From NCBI GenBank assembly GCA_965206395.1, contig CBDBJK010000036.1:248001-312000 (forward strand): DNA of 64,000 bases, written 5' to 3'. Every line of letters starts with the position of its first letter. The first letter of the stretch is position 1. Source of the stretch: CBDBJK01 sp965206395. Its GTDB lineage: Bacteria; Chloroflexota; Dehalococcoidia; Lucifugimonadales; CATOSD01. The notes under the pieces are model-generated. The model saw only the letters and a program-made list of their open reading frames with translations. It had not been told where the DNA came from and made no database searches. Shown piece by piece: positions 54,612-63,127 of the stretch. A program made the position numbers and the translations under genes.

Positions 54612-55223
54612 ATCGACATCACAAATGTAATCGACGAGCTACGCGAATTAGCCAACACTGGAACACGAGTGCCTGGGTTCCGCAGAAAGGTGATGGTGGA
54701 TATCGACCAAATAGAACGCCTCATTGAGATGGGAAATGAGATGCGAAGCTCTGTTCCGGCAAACATTCAAGAGTCGGATGAGATTCTCAGACAGAAGGAT
54801 AGCATTATCAACCAGGCGTATCTTGAAGCCCAGCGAATCAAAGGGGCTGCCGAGCAACAGGCAGCTTCATTGACCACCACGGCTAAAGAGGAGCACGAGT
54901 CCAAGGTTAGCGATTCTGAAGTCTTAAAGGTGGCTGAAGCCAAGGGCGAGGGGATCAAAGAGGAAGCGGGGATAGAAGCTCATCAGATCGTTCAGGACGC
55001 ACAGCGAAGAGCTTACCGAATACTGAACGAAGCCGAAAGCGTAACTGGCACTCGCCGCGAAGGGGCCGATCAGTATGCGCGCGAGGTGCTGTTCAACCTG
55101 GAGGCGCATCTAGCGGAGGTCTTGGGACAGGTGCGCAAAGGCCTTGATTCTCTGAGGCTTGAAACAGGGGGACAGCAAATTAGCGGTCAGCCAAGCAACG
55201 GCCAGCAGGTTCCCGCTGCTTAG
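54612..55223 (+). CDS. DivIVA/ATP-synthase-B-like coiled-coil protein, apparent ATC start
   Basis: About 203 aa. The frame opens after a stop at 54588 and has no ATG, GTG or TTG before 54669, yet the protein-like sequence begins at 54612: (I)DITNVIDELRELANTGTRV, directly after GGGGGAG (54601-54607). Homologues of the rsmD-coaD neighbourhood in Dehalococcoidia start with a similar 'M-D-I-x-x-x-ID-x-L' helix (recalled). So translation probably starts at ATC, or the base is a variant of ATG; GTG at 54669 would remove the conserved helix and lacks a good site. The body is a long coiled coil (EILRQKDSIINQAYLEAQRI) with an acidic/Ala-rich middle and a Gln-rich tail. Role: possible cell-pole or septum scaffold, function unproven. 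Confidence 0.75.
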   Translation: MDITNVIDELRELANTGTRVPGFRRKVMVDIDQIERLIEMGNEMRSSVPANIQESDEILRQKDSIINQAYLEAQRIKGAAEQQAASLTTTAKEEHESKVSDSEVLKVAEAKGEGIKEEAGIEAHQIVQDAQRRAYRILNEAESVTGTRREGADQYAREVLFNLEAHLAEVLGQVRKGLDSLRLETGGQQISGQPSNGQQVPAA

Positions 55224-55235
55224 GATTTGTTCGAC

Positions 55236-55269
55236 GTAGGGGCGTCCTTCCGCGGAAGGACACCCCTAC
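55236..55269. terminator. Bidirectional terminator hairpin between the DivIVA-like gene and arsM
   Basis: GTAGGGG-c-GTCCTTCC GC GGAAGGAC-a-CCCCTAC: a 15-bp stem with one internal C/A mismatch, in a convergent intergenic gap of 57 bp. Serves both genes. Confidence 0.8.
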
Positions 55270-55280
55270 GAATTAATATC

Positions 55281-56027
55281 CTACGCGGGTTTGAAAGCCT
55301 TGAAATTCATGCTGTGAACAGGGGATGCCCAGGTCTGCGACCCCTCCCAGGGTTTGTCGGCAATGATCTCCATGTCGCCGAAGCCGGCGTTGCCCATCCT
55401 TCCAAGGTAAACGTCCTTTGGCTCCGTGCCACCAAGGCAAGCGACCCAGTTGCTCATGTCTGCACGCGCCTCGTCCGGCATATCACTTACCAGTAGCATA
55501 TCGGATATGTACACCCGACCTCCAGGCTTGAGTATTCTGAATGCCTCTTTGAATACGGCGTCCTTGTCTGGGGCGAGGTTTATTACACAGTTGGATATGA
55601 TGACATCCACGGATGCGTCAGGAATAGGCGTATGTTCCATCTCGGTCAGGTGAAACTCTACGTTGGACAGCCCCAACTTTTTGGCATTGCTCCGTGCCAG
55701 GTTCACCATGTCGGGCGTCATGTCCACGCCGATGACCTTGCCCTCTGAGCCGACTGCTCGCTCCGCCAGGAAGCAGTCAATGCCCCCGCCGCTGCCAAAG
55801 TCCACCACAGTCTCGCCTGCGTTCAATTCTCCGATGGCCGTTGGATTGCCGCAACCCGCCGAGGCCATGACCGCTTCGTCCGGCAGGCCCTCAACCTCCT
55901 CCAGCGCGTAGAGCTTGGTTTCCGTCGTGCAGCACGAGTCATCACAGCAGCTGTTGGCCCCCTTGGCTACCTCGGCGTAGTGATCTTTCACCAATTCCTT
56001 TACTTCAGATTCTGATAGACTTGTCAT
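55281..56027 (-). CDS. arsM: Arsenite methyltransferase ArsM
   Basis: 248 aa. SAM motif VVDFGSGGGIDCFLAERAVG, with the ArsM-specific N-terminal Cys pairs (NSCCDDSCCTTETKLYALEE), MASAGCGNPTAIGELNAGET and SNCVINLAPDKDAVFKEAFR (the third conserved Cys). It converts As(III) to methylated, partly volatile species using SAM in the cytoplasm. ATG follows GGAGGGTGAA. 67 bp downstream of a PadR regulator on the same strand, so the two probably form an arsenic-responsive unit. No arsenite pump gene is nearby. Confidence 0.93.
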   Translation of the reverse strand: MTSLSESEVKELVKDHYAEVAKGANSCCDDSCCTTETKLYALEEVEGLPDEAVMASAGCGNPTAIGELNAGETVVDFGSGGGIDCFLAERAVGSEGKVIGVDMTPDMVNLARSNAKKLGLSNVEFHLTEMEHTPIPDASVDVIISNCVINLAPDKDAVFKEAFRILKPGGRVYISDMLLVSDMPDEARADMSNWVACLGGTEPKDVYLGRMGNAGFGDMEIIADKPWEGSQTWASPVHSMNFKAFKPA

Positions 56028-56094
56028 TTCACCCTCCTTGACTCTAACTTACCGTTCTTGAACGTTTACCACTTGCGAGCCGCTTAACTCTTTC

Positions 56095-56523
56095 TTAAAT
56101 CGCTGTGCCAGCGTCACCAACCGCACAACAATCATCGACTGTGGTCTGCTCTGCGCCGACATCCCTCACCGACTGCTGAAGGTAAGGCAGCACACCCGCC
56201 CATACCCGCGCCGCAACACGGTACGCTTCCTTGCCCTTCTCGGTCAGGTGGCATACCTTGCGCTTGCGGCCGCCGATGACTTCTGGAACACATTCTATGT
56301 ACCCGTCGCTCTCCATCTCTTTGAGCGTGGGGTATATCATCCCATCAGTAGGCTTGCACCAGCCCTCGCAGCATGTCTCGATGCTCTTGCCGATTTCGTA
56401 GCCGTGCATCGGCCTCTGGTTGAGCATACTCAGCAGGAAGTAGCGAGACACGCTCTTTTTGATGAGGTGTTCCCAGTACTCCTCGCTCTCAAGTCCGGAT
56501 TTCCTGTCTAATTCAGCAACCAT
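56095..56523 (-). CDS. PadR-family transcriptional regulator with cysteine clusters
   Basis: 142 aa. The PadR winged helix is clear: RYFLLSMLNQRPMHGYEIGK, then TDGMIYPTLKEMESDGYIEC and GGRKRKVCHLTEKGKEAYR. Unusual are cysteines close to helix 3 (IETCCEGWCKPTDG) and a CC pair at the C-terminal end (TVDDCCAVGD). The position in front of arsM suggests that it senses As(III) or another thiophilic metal through these cysteines and represses arsM; this is inference. ArsR-family proteins usually fill this role. Confidence 0.88.
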   Translation of the reverse strand: MVAELDRKSGLESEEYWEHLIKKSVSRYFLLSMLNQRPMHGYEIGKSIETCCEGWCKPTDGMIYPTLKEMESDGYIECVPEVIGGRKRKVCHLTEKGKEAYRVAARVWAGVLPYLQQSVRDVGAEQTTVDDCCAVGDAGTAI

Positions 56524-56535
56524 ACCCTTTGTCCC

Positions 56536-56560
56536 TATATATAGACTAAATATATATTAT
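56536..56560 (-). promoter_or_regulatory. A/T-rich repeat in the padR promoter
   Basis: TATATATA (56536-56543) and TATATAT (56551-56557) lie 13-37 bp upstream of the padR start. They could include a -10 element and/or a PadR operator for autoregulation. No -35 box can be fixed. Confidence 0.35.
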
Positions 56561-56632
56561 GGGCCGACAGCGTAGATGTCAAGGGTAGTTTCTTGTTGAT
56601 GTCATAAACCGGAAGAAAGTAGATATGAAGGT

Positions 56633-56761
56633 CTAGTGCTCCGTCAACTTTGAATTGATGTGTCATTCTGAGGAGCTTGCGACGAAGAATCTAGACGTAT
56701 GCTAAGATTCTTCGCTCCGCTCAGAATGACATACATCGAAATAGGATTGACGCAGCACTAG
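56633..56761. repeat. MITE-like element (129 bp with CTAG ends)
   Basis: CTAGTGC at the left and GCACTAG at the right, with CGTCAA ... TTGACG just inside and long internal arms TCATTCTGAG ... CTCAGAATGA and GAAGAATCT ... AGATTCTTC. The whole unit folds into one hairpin. CTAG at both ends is the target site used by the IS5-type elements in this window, suggesting mobilisation in trans. The inner motif is a type of intergenic repeat seen in many bacteria. Confidence 0.75.
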
Positions 56762-56785
56762 CAGTGTAAACAACGGAGTAGTAAC

Positions 56786-56820
56786 GCCCCGGCGAGAGCT
56801 TCTTCATCTCTCGCCGGGGC
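56786..56820 (-). terminator. Terminator hairpin downstream of the LicD-like gene
   Basis: GCCCCGGCGAGAG and CTCTCGCCGGGGC: a perfect 13-bp stem with a 9-nt loop, 20 bp after the stop of the minus-strand gene. No T-run, but strong. Confidence 0.75.
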
Positions 56821-56839
56821 ATTCAAGTGGCAGCCGAGA

Positions 56840-57724
56840 TCACTCTTCAGACAGCGCCATGAGCCGCCCGTCACTTGATGAGGGATCGGGTGTGTAAACA
56901 TACGATGCGCCAGGGGTCATCAACTCCTGGTAAAGAATTTCCTCATGACCATCGAATTTTACGACAAGCGCGTAAAAGTCTTTTTCATAGGGTAGATAGA
57001 ACTCGACATAGCCATCGTCGTCGGTAGAGGCGTCCGCCACTCCAACAACGGAAACCTCTGCGCCCCGAACCATCTCATCCCGTTGGTCGAGAACCCGAAC
57101 CTTCGTCGGAAGCTGTCCCTCGCTGGCTGCGACGTTGACAGCCGGGGCCTTCGCAACCTGTTCCAGGACATCCTTTGCATACCCGGCATTTTTCGGTGTT
57201 ATCCAGTCCGGGCCATACTTCGTTCTCAGATATTCCTCAGGTGGGTTCGGCACGAGATATGTTTCGCCCATGAACTCGATCTCTTTGAGGTTGGCGAACA
57301 ATCGGGCAGGTATCCAAATCAATGGGAAGTGGAATATGCTGTCTTCGATGATGCGAAAGAAGGTCAGGTCTACACGTAATGACGACTTCATCATTCCCGC
57401 GGCAACCCAGCGATCATTGCTTTCTACGCTGACAAAATAGCCCTGGTCTCTGAAAGCATTCAGAACAGGCTCTATCAAGTCTTCGGTGAACCCGTTGAGT
57501 CCGATCACGCAACCCAGATCGAGGTCATCGTCCCACGGAATGAAGGCCTGGTCTCTGACCGCGCCAAGACACGTACCCTGTCGAAGGAAGAAGGAAACCC
57601 CTAGTTGTTCTATAATCCCTTTGGCTTCCTTCAACATCTCTTTTGCGACCTCTGGGTTTATCTGTCCCGGGTCTCCATACGACTTGAACAGCGTAGCCTC
57701 ATCTGATCCACTTCCAGAAACCAT
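56840..57724 (-). CDS. LicD-family protein with a C-terminal Ig-like domain
   Basis: 294 aa. The LicD nucleotidyltransferase-like core shows LGVSFFLRQGTCLGAVRDQA and FIPWDDDLDLGC (catalytic D-D-D-x-D), then YFVSVESNDRWVA and LRVDLTFFRI. LicD proteins attach phosphocholine or related groups to surface glycans. Residues from about 195 form an extra beta-sandwich (VRVLDQRDEMVRGAEVSVVG and DDDGYVEFYLPY) like a carboxypeptidase regulatory/Ig fold, which is not usual for LicD. Followed by a terminator; 89 bp after a methyltransferase gene on the same strand. Confidence 0.85.
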   Translation of the reverse strand: MVSGSGSDEATLFKSYGDPGQINPEVAKEMLKEAKGIIEQLGVSFFLRQGTCLGAVRDQAFIPWDDDLDLGCVIGLNGFTEDLIEPVLNAFRDQGYFVSVESNDRWVAAGMMKSSLRVDLTFFRIIEDSIFHFPLIWIPARLFANLKEIEFMGETYLVPNPPEEYLRTKYGPDWITPKNAGYAKDVLEQVAKAPAVNVAASEGQLPTKVRVLDQRDEMVRGAEVSVVGVADASTDDDGYVEFYLPYEKDFYALVVKFDGHEEILYQELMTPGASYVYTPDPSSSDGRLMALSEE

Positions 57725-57813
57725 TCTTCTCTCCTATCCAAACTCAGCCGAATCGACAAATTTTCCTAAAGACGATGTCGCCTACCAAAGACTCAAAGTT
57801 AGCCTTTGAGCCA

Positions 57814-58539
57814 TCAATCTCTTTTTTCACATACGAGAACCCGTCTCCAGGAGCTTGATTCATCAAAAGAGTTACCCAGCAGATCGCCATACTTCTCGAT
57901 GACATCAAAGCCGACTTCCTTGAGTTGCGCGGTCAGTGTCGCTGGCGAATAGAGATATTCCTGGCAGACCACTTCCTTATAGCTTAACCCTGTTCCGTTA
58001 TGTCTGAAAATGTGCCAGGTCTCGTTCCAGTCATGGCCCTCAACCGCGCTCTGGATCACCACAATGGTGCTCTGATCTTCGCTCTGATGTATTTCCTGGC
58101 TATTGTTATTCCTACCAATCTCAACCAGGTGATTGGGCAACTCCAGCAAAAGCATTCCCTTTGGCTCCAGATGGTCGTAACAACGTTGCAGGCATTGTTT
58201 GACCTCCTCATCGTTATTGACGAAAACCAGCACCGAGCTTAAGGCGAGAATGGCATCATATCGCCTTTTAATCGTATAGTTTCGCATGTCTCCCATATGA
58301 ACCTTGAGCTTCGGCGCTCTCCGACCAACAACGTCGATCATCACCTGACTGATCTCTAGTCCCTCGACGTGAAAGCCACCCTCGTGCAATGGTATGGCAA
58401 AGAGACCTGTCCCAATCCCCAATTCGAGAACCGAATTTTTGCCATGCTTTTCCAGGAGCTTTTTTACAAAAGGCACTCTCTCAACTGTGTCAGGGTACAC
58501 AAGATCATAGGCATCGCCAATCGCGTCATAGGTTGTCAT
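57814..58539 (-). CDS. Class I SAM-dependent methyltransferase
   Basis: 241 aa. Motif I VLELGIGTGLFAIPLHEGGF, motif II-like VEGLEISQVMIDVVGRR, post-I YDAILALSSVLVFVNNDEEV. The start MTTYDAIGDAYDLVYPDTVE is usual for small-molecule methyltransferases. Substrate unknown; adjacency to LicD suggests a glycan or choline-type target but is weak evidence. Confidence 0.9.
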   Translation of the reverse strand: MTTYDAIGDAYDLVYPDTVERVPFVKKLLEKHGKNSVLELGIGTGLFAIPLHEGGFHVEGLEISQVMIDVVGRRAPKLKVHMGDMRNYTIKRRYDAILALSSVLVFVNNDEEVKQCLQRCYDHLEPKGMLLLELPNHLVEIGRNNNSQEIHQSEDQSTIVVIQSAVEGHDWNETWHIFRHNGTGLSYKEVVCQEYLYSPATLTAQLKEVGFDVIEKYGDLLGNSFDESSSWRRVLVCEKRD

Positions 58540-59405
58540 ATATTACTCTCACAAATTCACTTTGATCTATCAATGACTCTTCAGAGCGCGCAATGCAAAA
58601 CATTTAAAATAGAGGCGTTCGTGTAGGAAGCATTCTCGGTGCTCGTGAACTTACTCACAAGAGCTTATCGGAACCGAAATCTTCCAGGTGGAAGTGAGCT
58701 TCTACAAGAAGGCAATAACATGAGGCCTAGACGACTATAAGGCCAAGCATCGAAGTTGTCAACTGTCACCCGACGTTCTCAGCCCCTCCACAGCTTATGC
58801 TTACCTGACTCCAGCCTGCTCAGAAAAGCGCAACAGCAGCGCAATCTGCCCAAACCTCACTCATCAGATAAATATCTCAACACCGCTGATTCTTCCGTGG
58901 AAGAACGGTGAATTTTGAGGCTGTTTCCTTTTGATGCGATATCTATCCATTTTTTGAGATTTACTTTAAGGGATCACTCAAAGCATCCATCAGTGGCTTC
59001 TCCGTGCCAGCACCTATGTTATCTGTGTGACAGCCACGATAGGTTATCGACCCTACGAGTGCACCAGACCCAGGGCGACACCATCGCCCTAATGACGTTC
59101 GACCCCTGTCACAGGCATAAAATTGTCGGCCCCTCTATACATCGGTGCAGAAGCCAGGGTTCGTGCATGCCTGCCGAGTGAAAAATAACGTGTATCACAG
59201 CACATGCCCACCGCAAGATTAATAGATGCTAGCCCCAGTACGAATTACGTAGTGGCTCGGTATTTCATTGGTCAGGCACATATTAAAGTTAAGTCGCAGT
59301 TATTCAACACACTGAAAGCTCCGGTGAGCGGTGCGTAAGCGCCATAGCCACCACGAGAATTCAGGTGAAGACGCATCAAGAAGAGAACGAGGTGTATCCA
59401 CTACA
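58540..59405. other. Long intergenic region, no gene recognised
   Basis: About 865 bp between a minus-strand methyltransferase and the sigma-factor gene. Open frames are short and have no family resemblance. A plus-strand stretch ending near 58722 (EIFQVEVSFYKKAIT then stop) reads like the tail of a protein but has no body upstream. The promoters of both neighbours must lie here. A-T rich in places (59290-59310). GAGGTG at 59389-59394 is a possible ribosome-binding site for the sigma gene. Confidence 0.4.
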
Positions 59406-59763
59406 ATGGTTACTACATCTGCAGCGGAAACGCTTAAACTCCTCGAATCTTATAGGACAACCAGCGACGTAAGCGCACGCGAGCAACTCGTGACCAATTA
59501 CGTGCCTCTGGTCAGACGCCTGTGCAGAAGGTTCCGCACCTCAAGAGAACCACAGGAAGATCTGTTTCAGATTGGCATGATCGGTCTGCTGAACGCCATC
59601 GAGAAGTTCGACCATGAACGCGGGACCAGTTTCTCTTCTCTTGCAATACCTGAAATCCTCGGTGCGATACTCAACTATCTCCGAGATCACGGCAGCCTGA
59701 TAAAGGTTCCGCGAACACTGAGGCGCAACAAGCTGACCATCGATAAGGTGTCGGAGTCCCTAG

Positions 59764-60580
59764 GTTGTGTTGACATTTGGTGCATAATGGATACATGTCA
59801 ACGACTGAATTACGCAATGAACAATGGTCGAAAATCCTTGAATTTCTGCGCTCATGCCCAGACCTCTACGTTGGAGAGGAGGACGATTGCAGGCGCTACG
59901 TCGAGGCCATCCTGTGGATGGCACGAAGTGGTGCTCCTTGGAGACTGCTGCCTGAGCACTACGGTCACTGGAACAGCGTATATAAGCGCTTCGCACGCTG
60001 GTGTGAAAAGGGTGTATGGGAACGAATGCATCAGCATTTTGTGCAAGACCCCGATATGGAGCATGTCATCATTGATAGCACTGTGATAGCACTGTGGTTC
60101 GCGCTCATCCCTGTGCTGCTGGAGCCTCCAAAAAAACGGTGGCCAATCGGCCCAAGCTCTTGGCCGGAGCCGAGGCGGGTTCAGTACCAAGATCCACGTG
60201 AGCGTGGATGGATTGGGCAACCCGTTGCGCTTTGAGCTCACAGCAGGTCAACGTCACGACATCACCCAGGCACAGGCATTGATTGCTGATTTCGAAACCG
60301 AGCATGTGATTGCTGATAAGGGATACGATTCGATGGATTTTCTCCAATGCATCCTGGGCAGGGGCGCGTTACCTGTGATTCCACCTCGGTCAAATCGAAA
60401 GACGCCACGAGAGTATGATGAGTACCTTTACCGAGAGCGCCACCTTGTGGAGTGTTTCATCAACAAGATCAAGCACTACCGGCATATCTTCTCTCGCTTT
60501 GACAAGCTGTCATCGCGTTTCCTGGGATTCTTGAACTTCGTCGGTGCTCTCATATGGCTCAGATGAAATGTCAACACAAC
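59764..60580 (+). mobile_element. Small IS5-like element, copy B (817 bp) inside the sigma gene
   Basis: Ends GTTGTGTTGACATTT and AAATGTCAACACAAC (15-bp perfect inverted repeat) with CTAG duplicated (59760-59763, 60581-60584). The only copy here with two 11-bp units and without internal deletion. Confidence 0.96.
59795..60566 (+). CDS. IS5-like transposase, copy B (frame broken by an 11-bp duplication)
   Basis: MSTTELRNEQWSKILEFLRS and WMARSGAPWRLLPEHYGHWN form the N-terminal domain. EHVIIDSTV holds the first catalytic Asp, encoded where ATAGCACTGTG is duplicated. With one unit the reading would run STVVRAHPCAAGASKK and, after a -1 shift at A7 (60129-60135), NGGQSAQALGRSRGGFSTK and HVSVDGLGNPLRFE. 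The C-terminal frame (60198-60566) has ADKGYDSMDF and RERHLVECFINKIKHYRHIF. Needs loss of one unit to work. Confidence 0.88.
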
Positions 60581-61079
60581 CTAGCATCCTCTCTGGGACG
60601 CTGGCCCAACGCAGCGGAACTCGCCGAAGCGTGCGATCTCACCGACCGCGAAATCGCTGACGCTACGGAACTTGGTCGAATTGGAGACCCGCGCTCTCTG
60701 GACGAAAATGTAGAATCCGATGACACGGATGGCAGCGTCACCCTGTCCGAGTACGTTGGCAAAGTGGACGCTGGTTTCGATCTCTCACTTGATAGGCTAA
60801 CGCTTGCCACTGCGCTGGACACCCTCCCCATTCGCGAGAAGAACATACTCACACTCAGGTTCTACAAGGGCATGTCGCAAAGGCAAATCGCCGAGCGCAT
60901 AGAAATCTCTCAGATGCACGTTTCTCGATTGGAGCGCGGCGCACTTCAGAAGCTGCGGCTAGTTCTACAAAAGAGTTCCGCCGCGCTAAACGTTGCTGAA
61001 AGCAGTTCCATAACCTCTGAATCTCGCGATCTCACCAAAGTTTAACGCCATCAACAGGCAACAGCACGCCGGATAAACA

Positions 61080-61111
61080 GATAAGGGCAGCCACAAACGG
61101 CTGCCCTTATC
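61080..61111. terminator. Bidirectional terminator between the sigma factor and the DUF4392 gene
   Basis: GATAAGGGCAGCC, 6-nt loop, GGCTGCCCTTATC: perfect 13-bp stem in a convergent gap, followed by a T-containing stretch. Confidence 0.85.
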
Positions 61112-61176
61112 CTTATTCCAATAAATTTTTCGCATCCACATGACGCGCTGAGAGAGTCGAAATTAAGAAACTGCGG

Positions 61177-62031
61177 TCAGGACGAAATTCCCTGCTGAAC
61201 CAGATATTCGTGCAGCTCCACCAGTGCCTGGCTGTTCTCCTCTAACGTAAACCCGTCTACTTTGTATTCCGATTTGGTGCTCATGCCGTCCACCGCGCCC
61301 ATGTTGACCGTGCGCTTCACCAGGTCTTGCTCCTCCTCTACGGACGGAAGAAGGTTTTTCCCCTTTTGCTTGGATAAAGCAGCCGCCAGGCCGTAGCCGC
61401 CCCAGTTGGAAACGCTGCTGATGATGAGCTTGCTGACCGTTGTGACGCACGGGGCTTTGACGAGCGTCGGCACCATCGGTATCTCCTCGACCAGGTTCCC
61501 CATGCCTATCTCGTTGCCACCGTCTCCGATTCCAACTGTATTCGGATGGCCGGAAATCAGGTAGTCTACGCGAGCGTTATACTGTGTAATATCCTGACCG
61601 TGCATGTTCCGAAACAGGCTCTCGCTTGTGAGTCCGCATCTCTCGATTGCGATGACGACGGAAGGGTTGATTTCCGCCAGCAGGTCATCGGCATACTTCT
61701 TGCTGGCCTCATCGTCATCAATGGGAAAGTCTATCACCCTGGCCCTGGAGCCTACGACAGCATTCATCAGAGGAGTCGCATAGCGGTCTGTGACATAAAC
61801 CACGTCATAGCCGATGGACTGAAGGGCGTTGCCAATAACTATGGCCCCCGGTGGCCCGTCGGTCTCCACGGCCCTGGCTGCCAGAATGTAAAACCCTGTC
61901 GTTATCATGGCCGTTCCGGGATGTTCCAGAACAAGGCTGGCGGCCTGGTCGCAGAAGTCTTCGGGCAGGTGCGTCCTGAGCGCCGAAATCCCTCTTCGGT
62001 CATTGTCTAGAATGATGTCTTCAATAGACAT
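61177..62031 (-). CDS. DUF4392 protein, D-glutamate cyclase-type
   Basis: 284 aa. Conserved features include MITTGFYILAARAVETDGPP, GAIVIGNALQSIGYDVVYVT, SVVIAIERCGLTSESLFRNM and GIGDGGNEIGMGN. In mammals DUF1445-like and DUF4392 domains are joined in DGLUCY, which converts D-glutamate to 5-oxo-D-proline; here a DUF1445 gene lies upstream on the same strand. The two were probably neighbours before the IS at 62289 arrived. Cytoplasmic. Confidence 0.88.
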   Translation of the reverse strand: MSIEDIILDNDRRGISALRTHLPEDFCDQAASLVLEHPGTAMITTGFYILAARAVETDGPPGAIVIGNALQSIGYDVVYVTDRYATPLMNAVVGSRARVIDFPIDDDEASKKYADDLLAEINPSVVIAIERCGLTSESLFRNMHGQDITQYNARVDYLISGHPNTVGIGDGGNEIGMGNLVEEIPMVPTLVKAPCVTTVSKLIISSVSNWGGYGLAAALSKQKGKNLLPSVEEEQDLVKRTVNMGAVDGMSTKSEYKVDGFTLEENSQALVELHEYLVQQGISS

Positions 62032-62169
62032 TGGCTGCTCCTAAATAGAGTTTTGAATAGAGTTCGTGCAATCGCTGTTCGTACTTTGCCCTTCTTGGCT
62101 GATAGGGGTAGGTATGTGGTTTGGATTACATACTGATACTTGCGAGCGGCGCGCTGACCTCACCCCCGT

Positions 62170-62194
62170 CCCCTCTCCATAGTATGGAGAGGGG
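62170..62194. repeat. REP-like hairpin
   Basis: CCCCTCTCCAT, AGT, ATGGAGAGGGG: an 11-bp perfect stem, with CTCACCCCC to the left and GGGGTGAG further right. A typical intergenic palindrome; it might also act as a leader structure for the DUF4392 gene. Confidence 0.6.
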
Positions 62195-62288
62195 TGACTG
62201 AGAACCAGGTCTCTTTTCGATTTCGTGGGGTGAGGTCAGTGGTTTGCACTGAAGAACCTCGAATTTCTATATCACACACGTGCCCTAG

Positions 62289-63127
62289 GTTGTGTTGACA
62301 TTTCATCTGAGCCATATGAGAGCACCGACGAAGTTCAAGAATCCCAGGAAACGCGATGACAGCTTGTCAAAGCGAGAGAAGATATGCCGGTAGTGCTTGA
62401 TCTTGTTGATGAAACACTCCACAAGGTGGCGCTCTCGGTAAAGGTACTCATCATACTCTCGTGGCGTCTTTCGATTTGACCGAGGTGGAATCACAGGTAA
62501 CGCGCCCCTGCCCAGGATGCATTGGAGAAAATCCATCGAATCGTATCCCTTATCAGCAATCACATGCTCGGTTTCGAAATCAGCTATCAATGCCTGTGCC
62601 TGGGTGATGTCGTGACGTTGACCTGCTGTGAGCTCAAAGCGCAACGGGTTGCCCAATCCATCCACGCTCACGTGGATCTTGGTACTGAACCCGCCTCGGC
62701 TCCGGCCAAGAGCTTGGGCCGATTGGCCACCGTTTTTTTGGAGGCTCCAGCAGCACAGGGATGAGCGCGAACCACAGTGCTATCACAGTGCTATCACAGT
62801 GCTATCACAGTGCTATCAATGATGACATGCTCCATATCGGGGTCTTGCACAAAATGCTGATGCATTCGTTCCCATACACCCTTTTCACACCAGCGTGCGA
62901 AGCGCTTATATACGCTGTTCCAGTGACCGTAGTGCTCAGGCAGCAGTCTCCAAGGAGCACCACTTCGTGCCATCCACAGGATGGCCTCGACGTAGCGCCT
63001 GCAATCGTCCTCCTCTCCAACGTAGAGGTCTGGGCATGAGCGCAGAAATTCAAGGATTTTCGACCATTGTTCATTGCGTAATTCAGTCGTTGACATGTAT
63101 CCATTATGCACCAAATGTCAACACAAC
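62289..63127 (-). mobile_element. Small IS5-like element, copy C (839 bp)
   Basis: Same 15-bp ends as copies A and B; CTAG at 62285-62288 and 63128-63131. Exactly 22 bp longer than copy B because it has four 11-bp units instead of two. It sits between the two D-glutamate cyclase-type genes and may block read-through from the DUF1445 gene to the DUF4392 gene. Confidence 0.96.
62303..63096 (-). pseudogene. IS5-like transposase, copy C (stopped after IIDSTVIAL)
   Basis: The N-terminal frame (63096-62794) ends IIDSTVIAL then stop, because four tandem copies of ATAGCACTGTG create TGA at the second/third unit. The C-terminal frame (62671-62303) is intact. Inactive as read. Confidence 0.88.

Larger units (their letters stand above)
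59406..61045 (+). pseudogene. Sigma-70 family factor (SigB/SigF-like), interrupted by an IS
   Basis: The 5' part (59406-59763) carries sigma region 2: EQLVTNYVPLVRRLCRRFRT, EDLFQIGMIGLLNAIEKFDH and FSSLAIPEILGAILNYLRDH. The 3' part (60585-61045) carries region 3 (LGRWPNAAELAEACDLTDRE) and region 4 (LDTLPIREKNILTLRFYKGM, SQRQIAERIEISQMHVSRLE). Removing the IS5-like element and one CTAG joins TCC-CTA-G to CA-TCC and restores a 272-aa protein in frame with no other defect. It resembles the stress/sporulation-type sigma B/F class, usually controlled by anti-sigma factors; none is adjacent. ATG at 59406 or GTG at 59331 may be the start. Confidence 0.92.

Noticed and set aside
58915..59181. 88-codon plus-strand frame in the long intergenic region
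   Set aside because: No ribosome-binding site, unusual composition and no similarity to any family I know.
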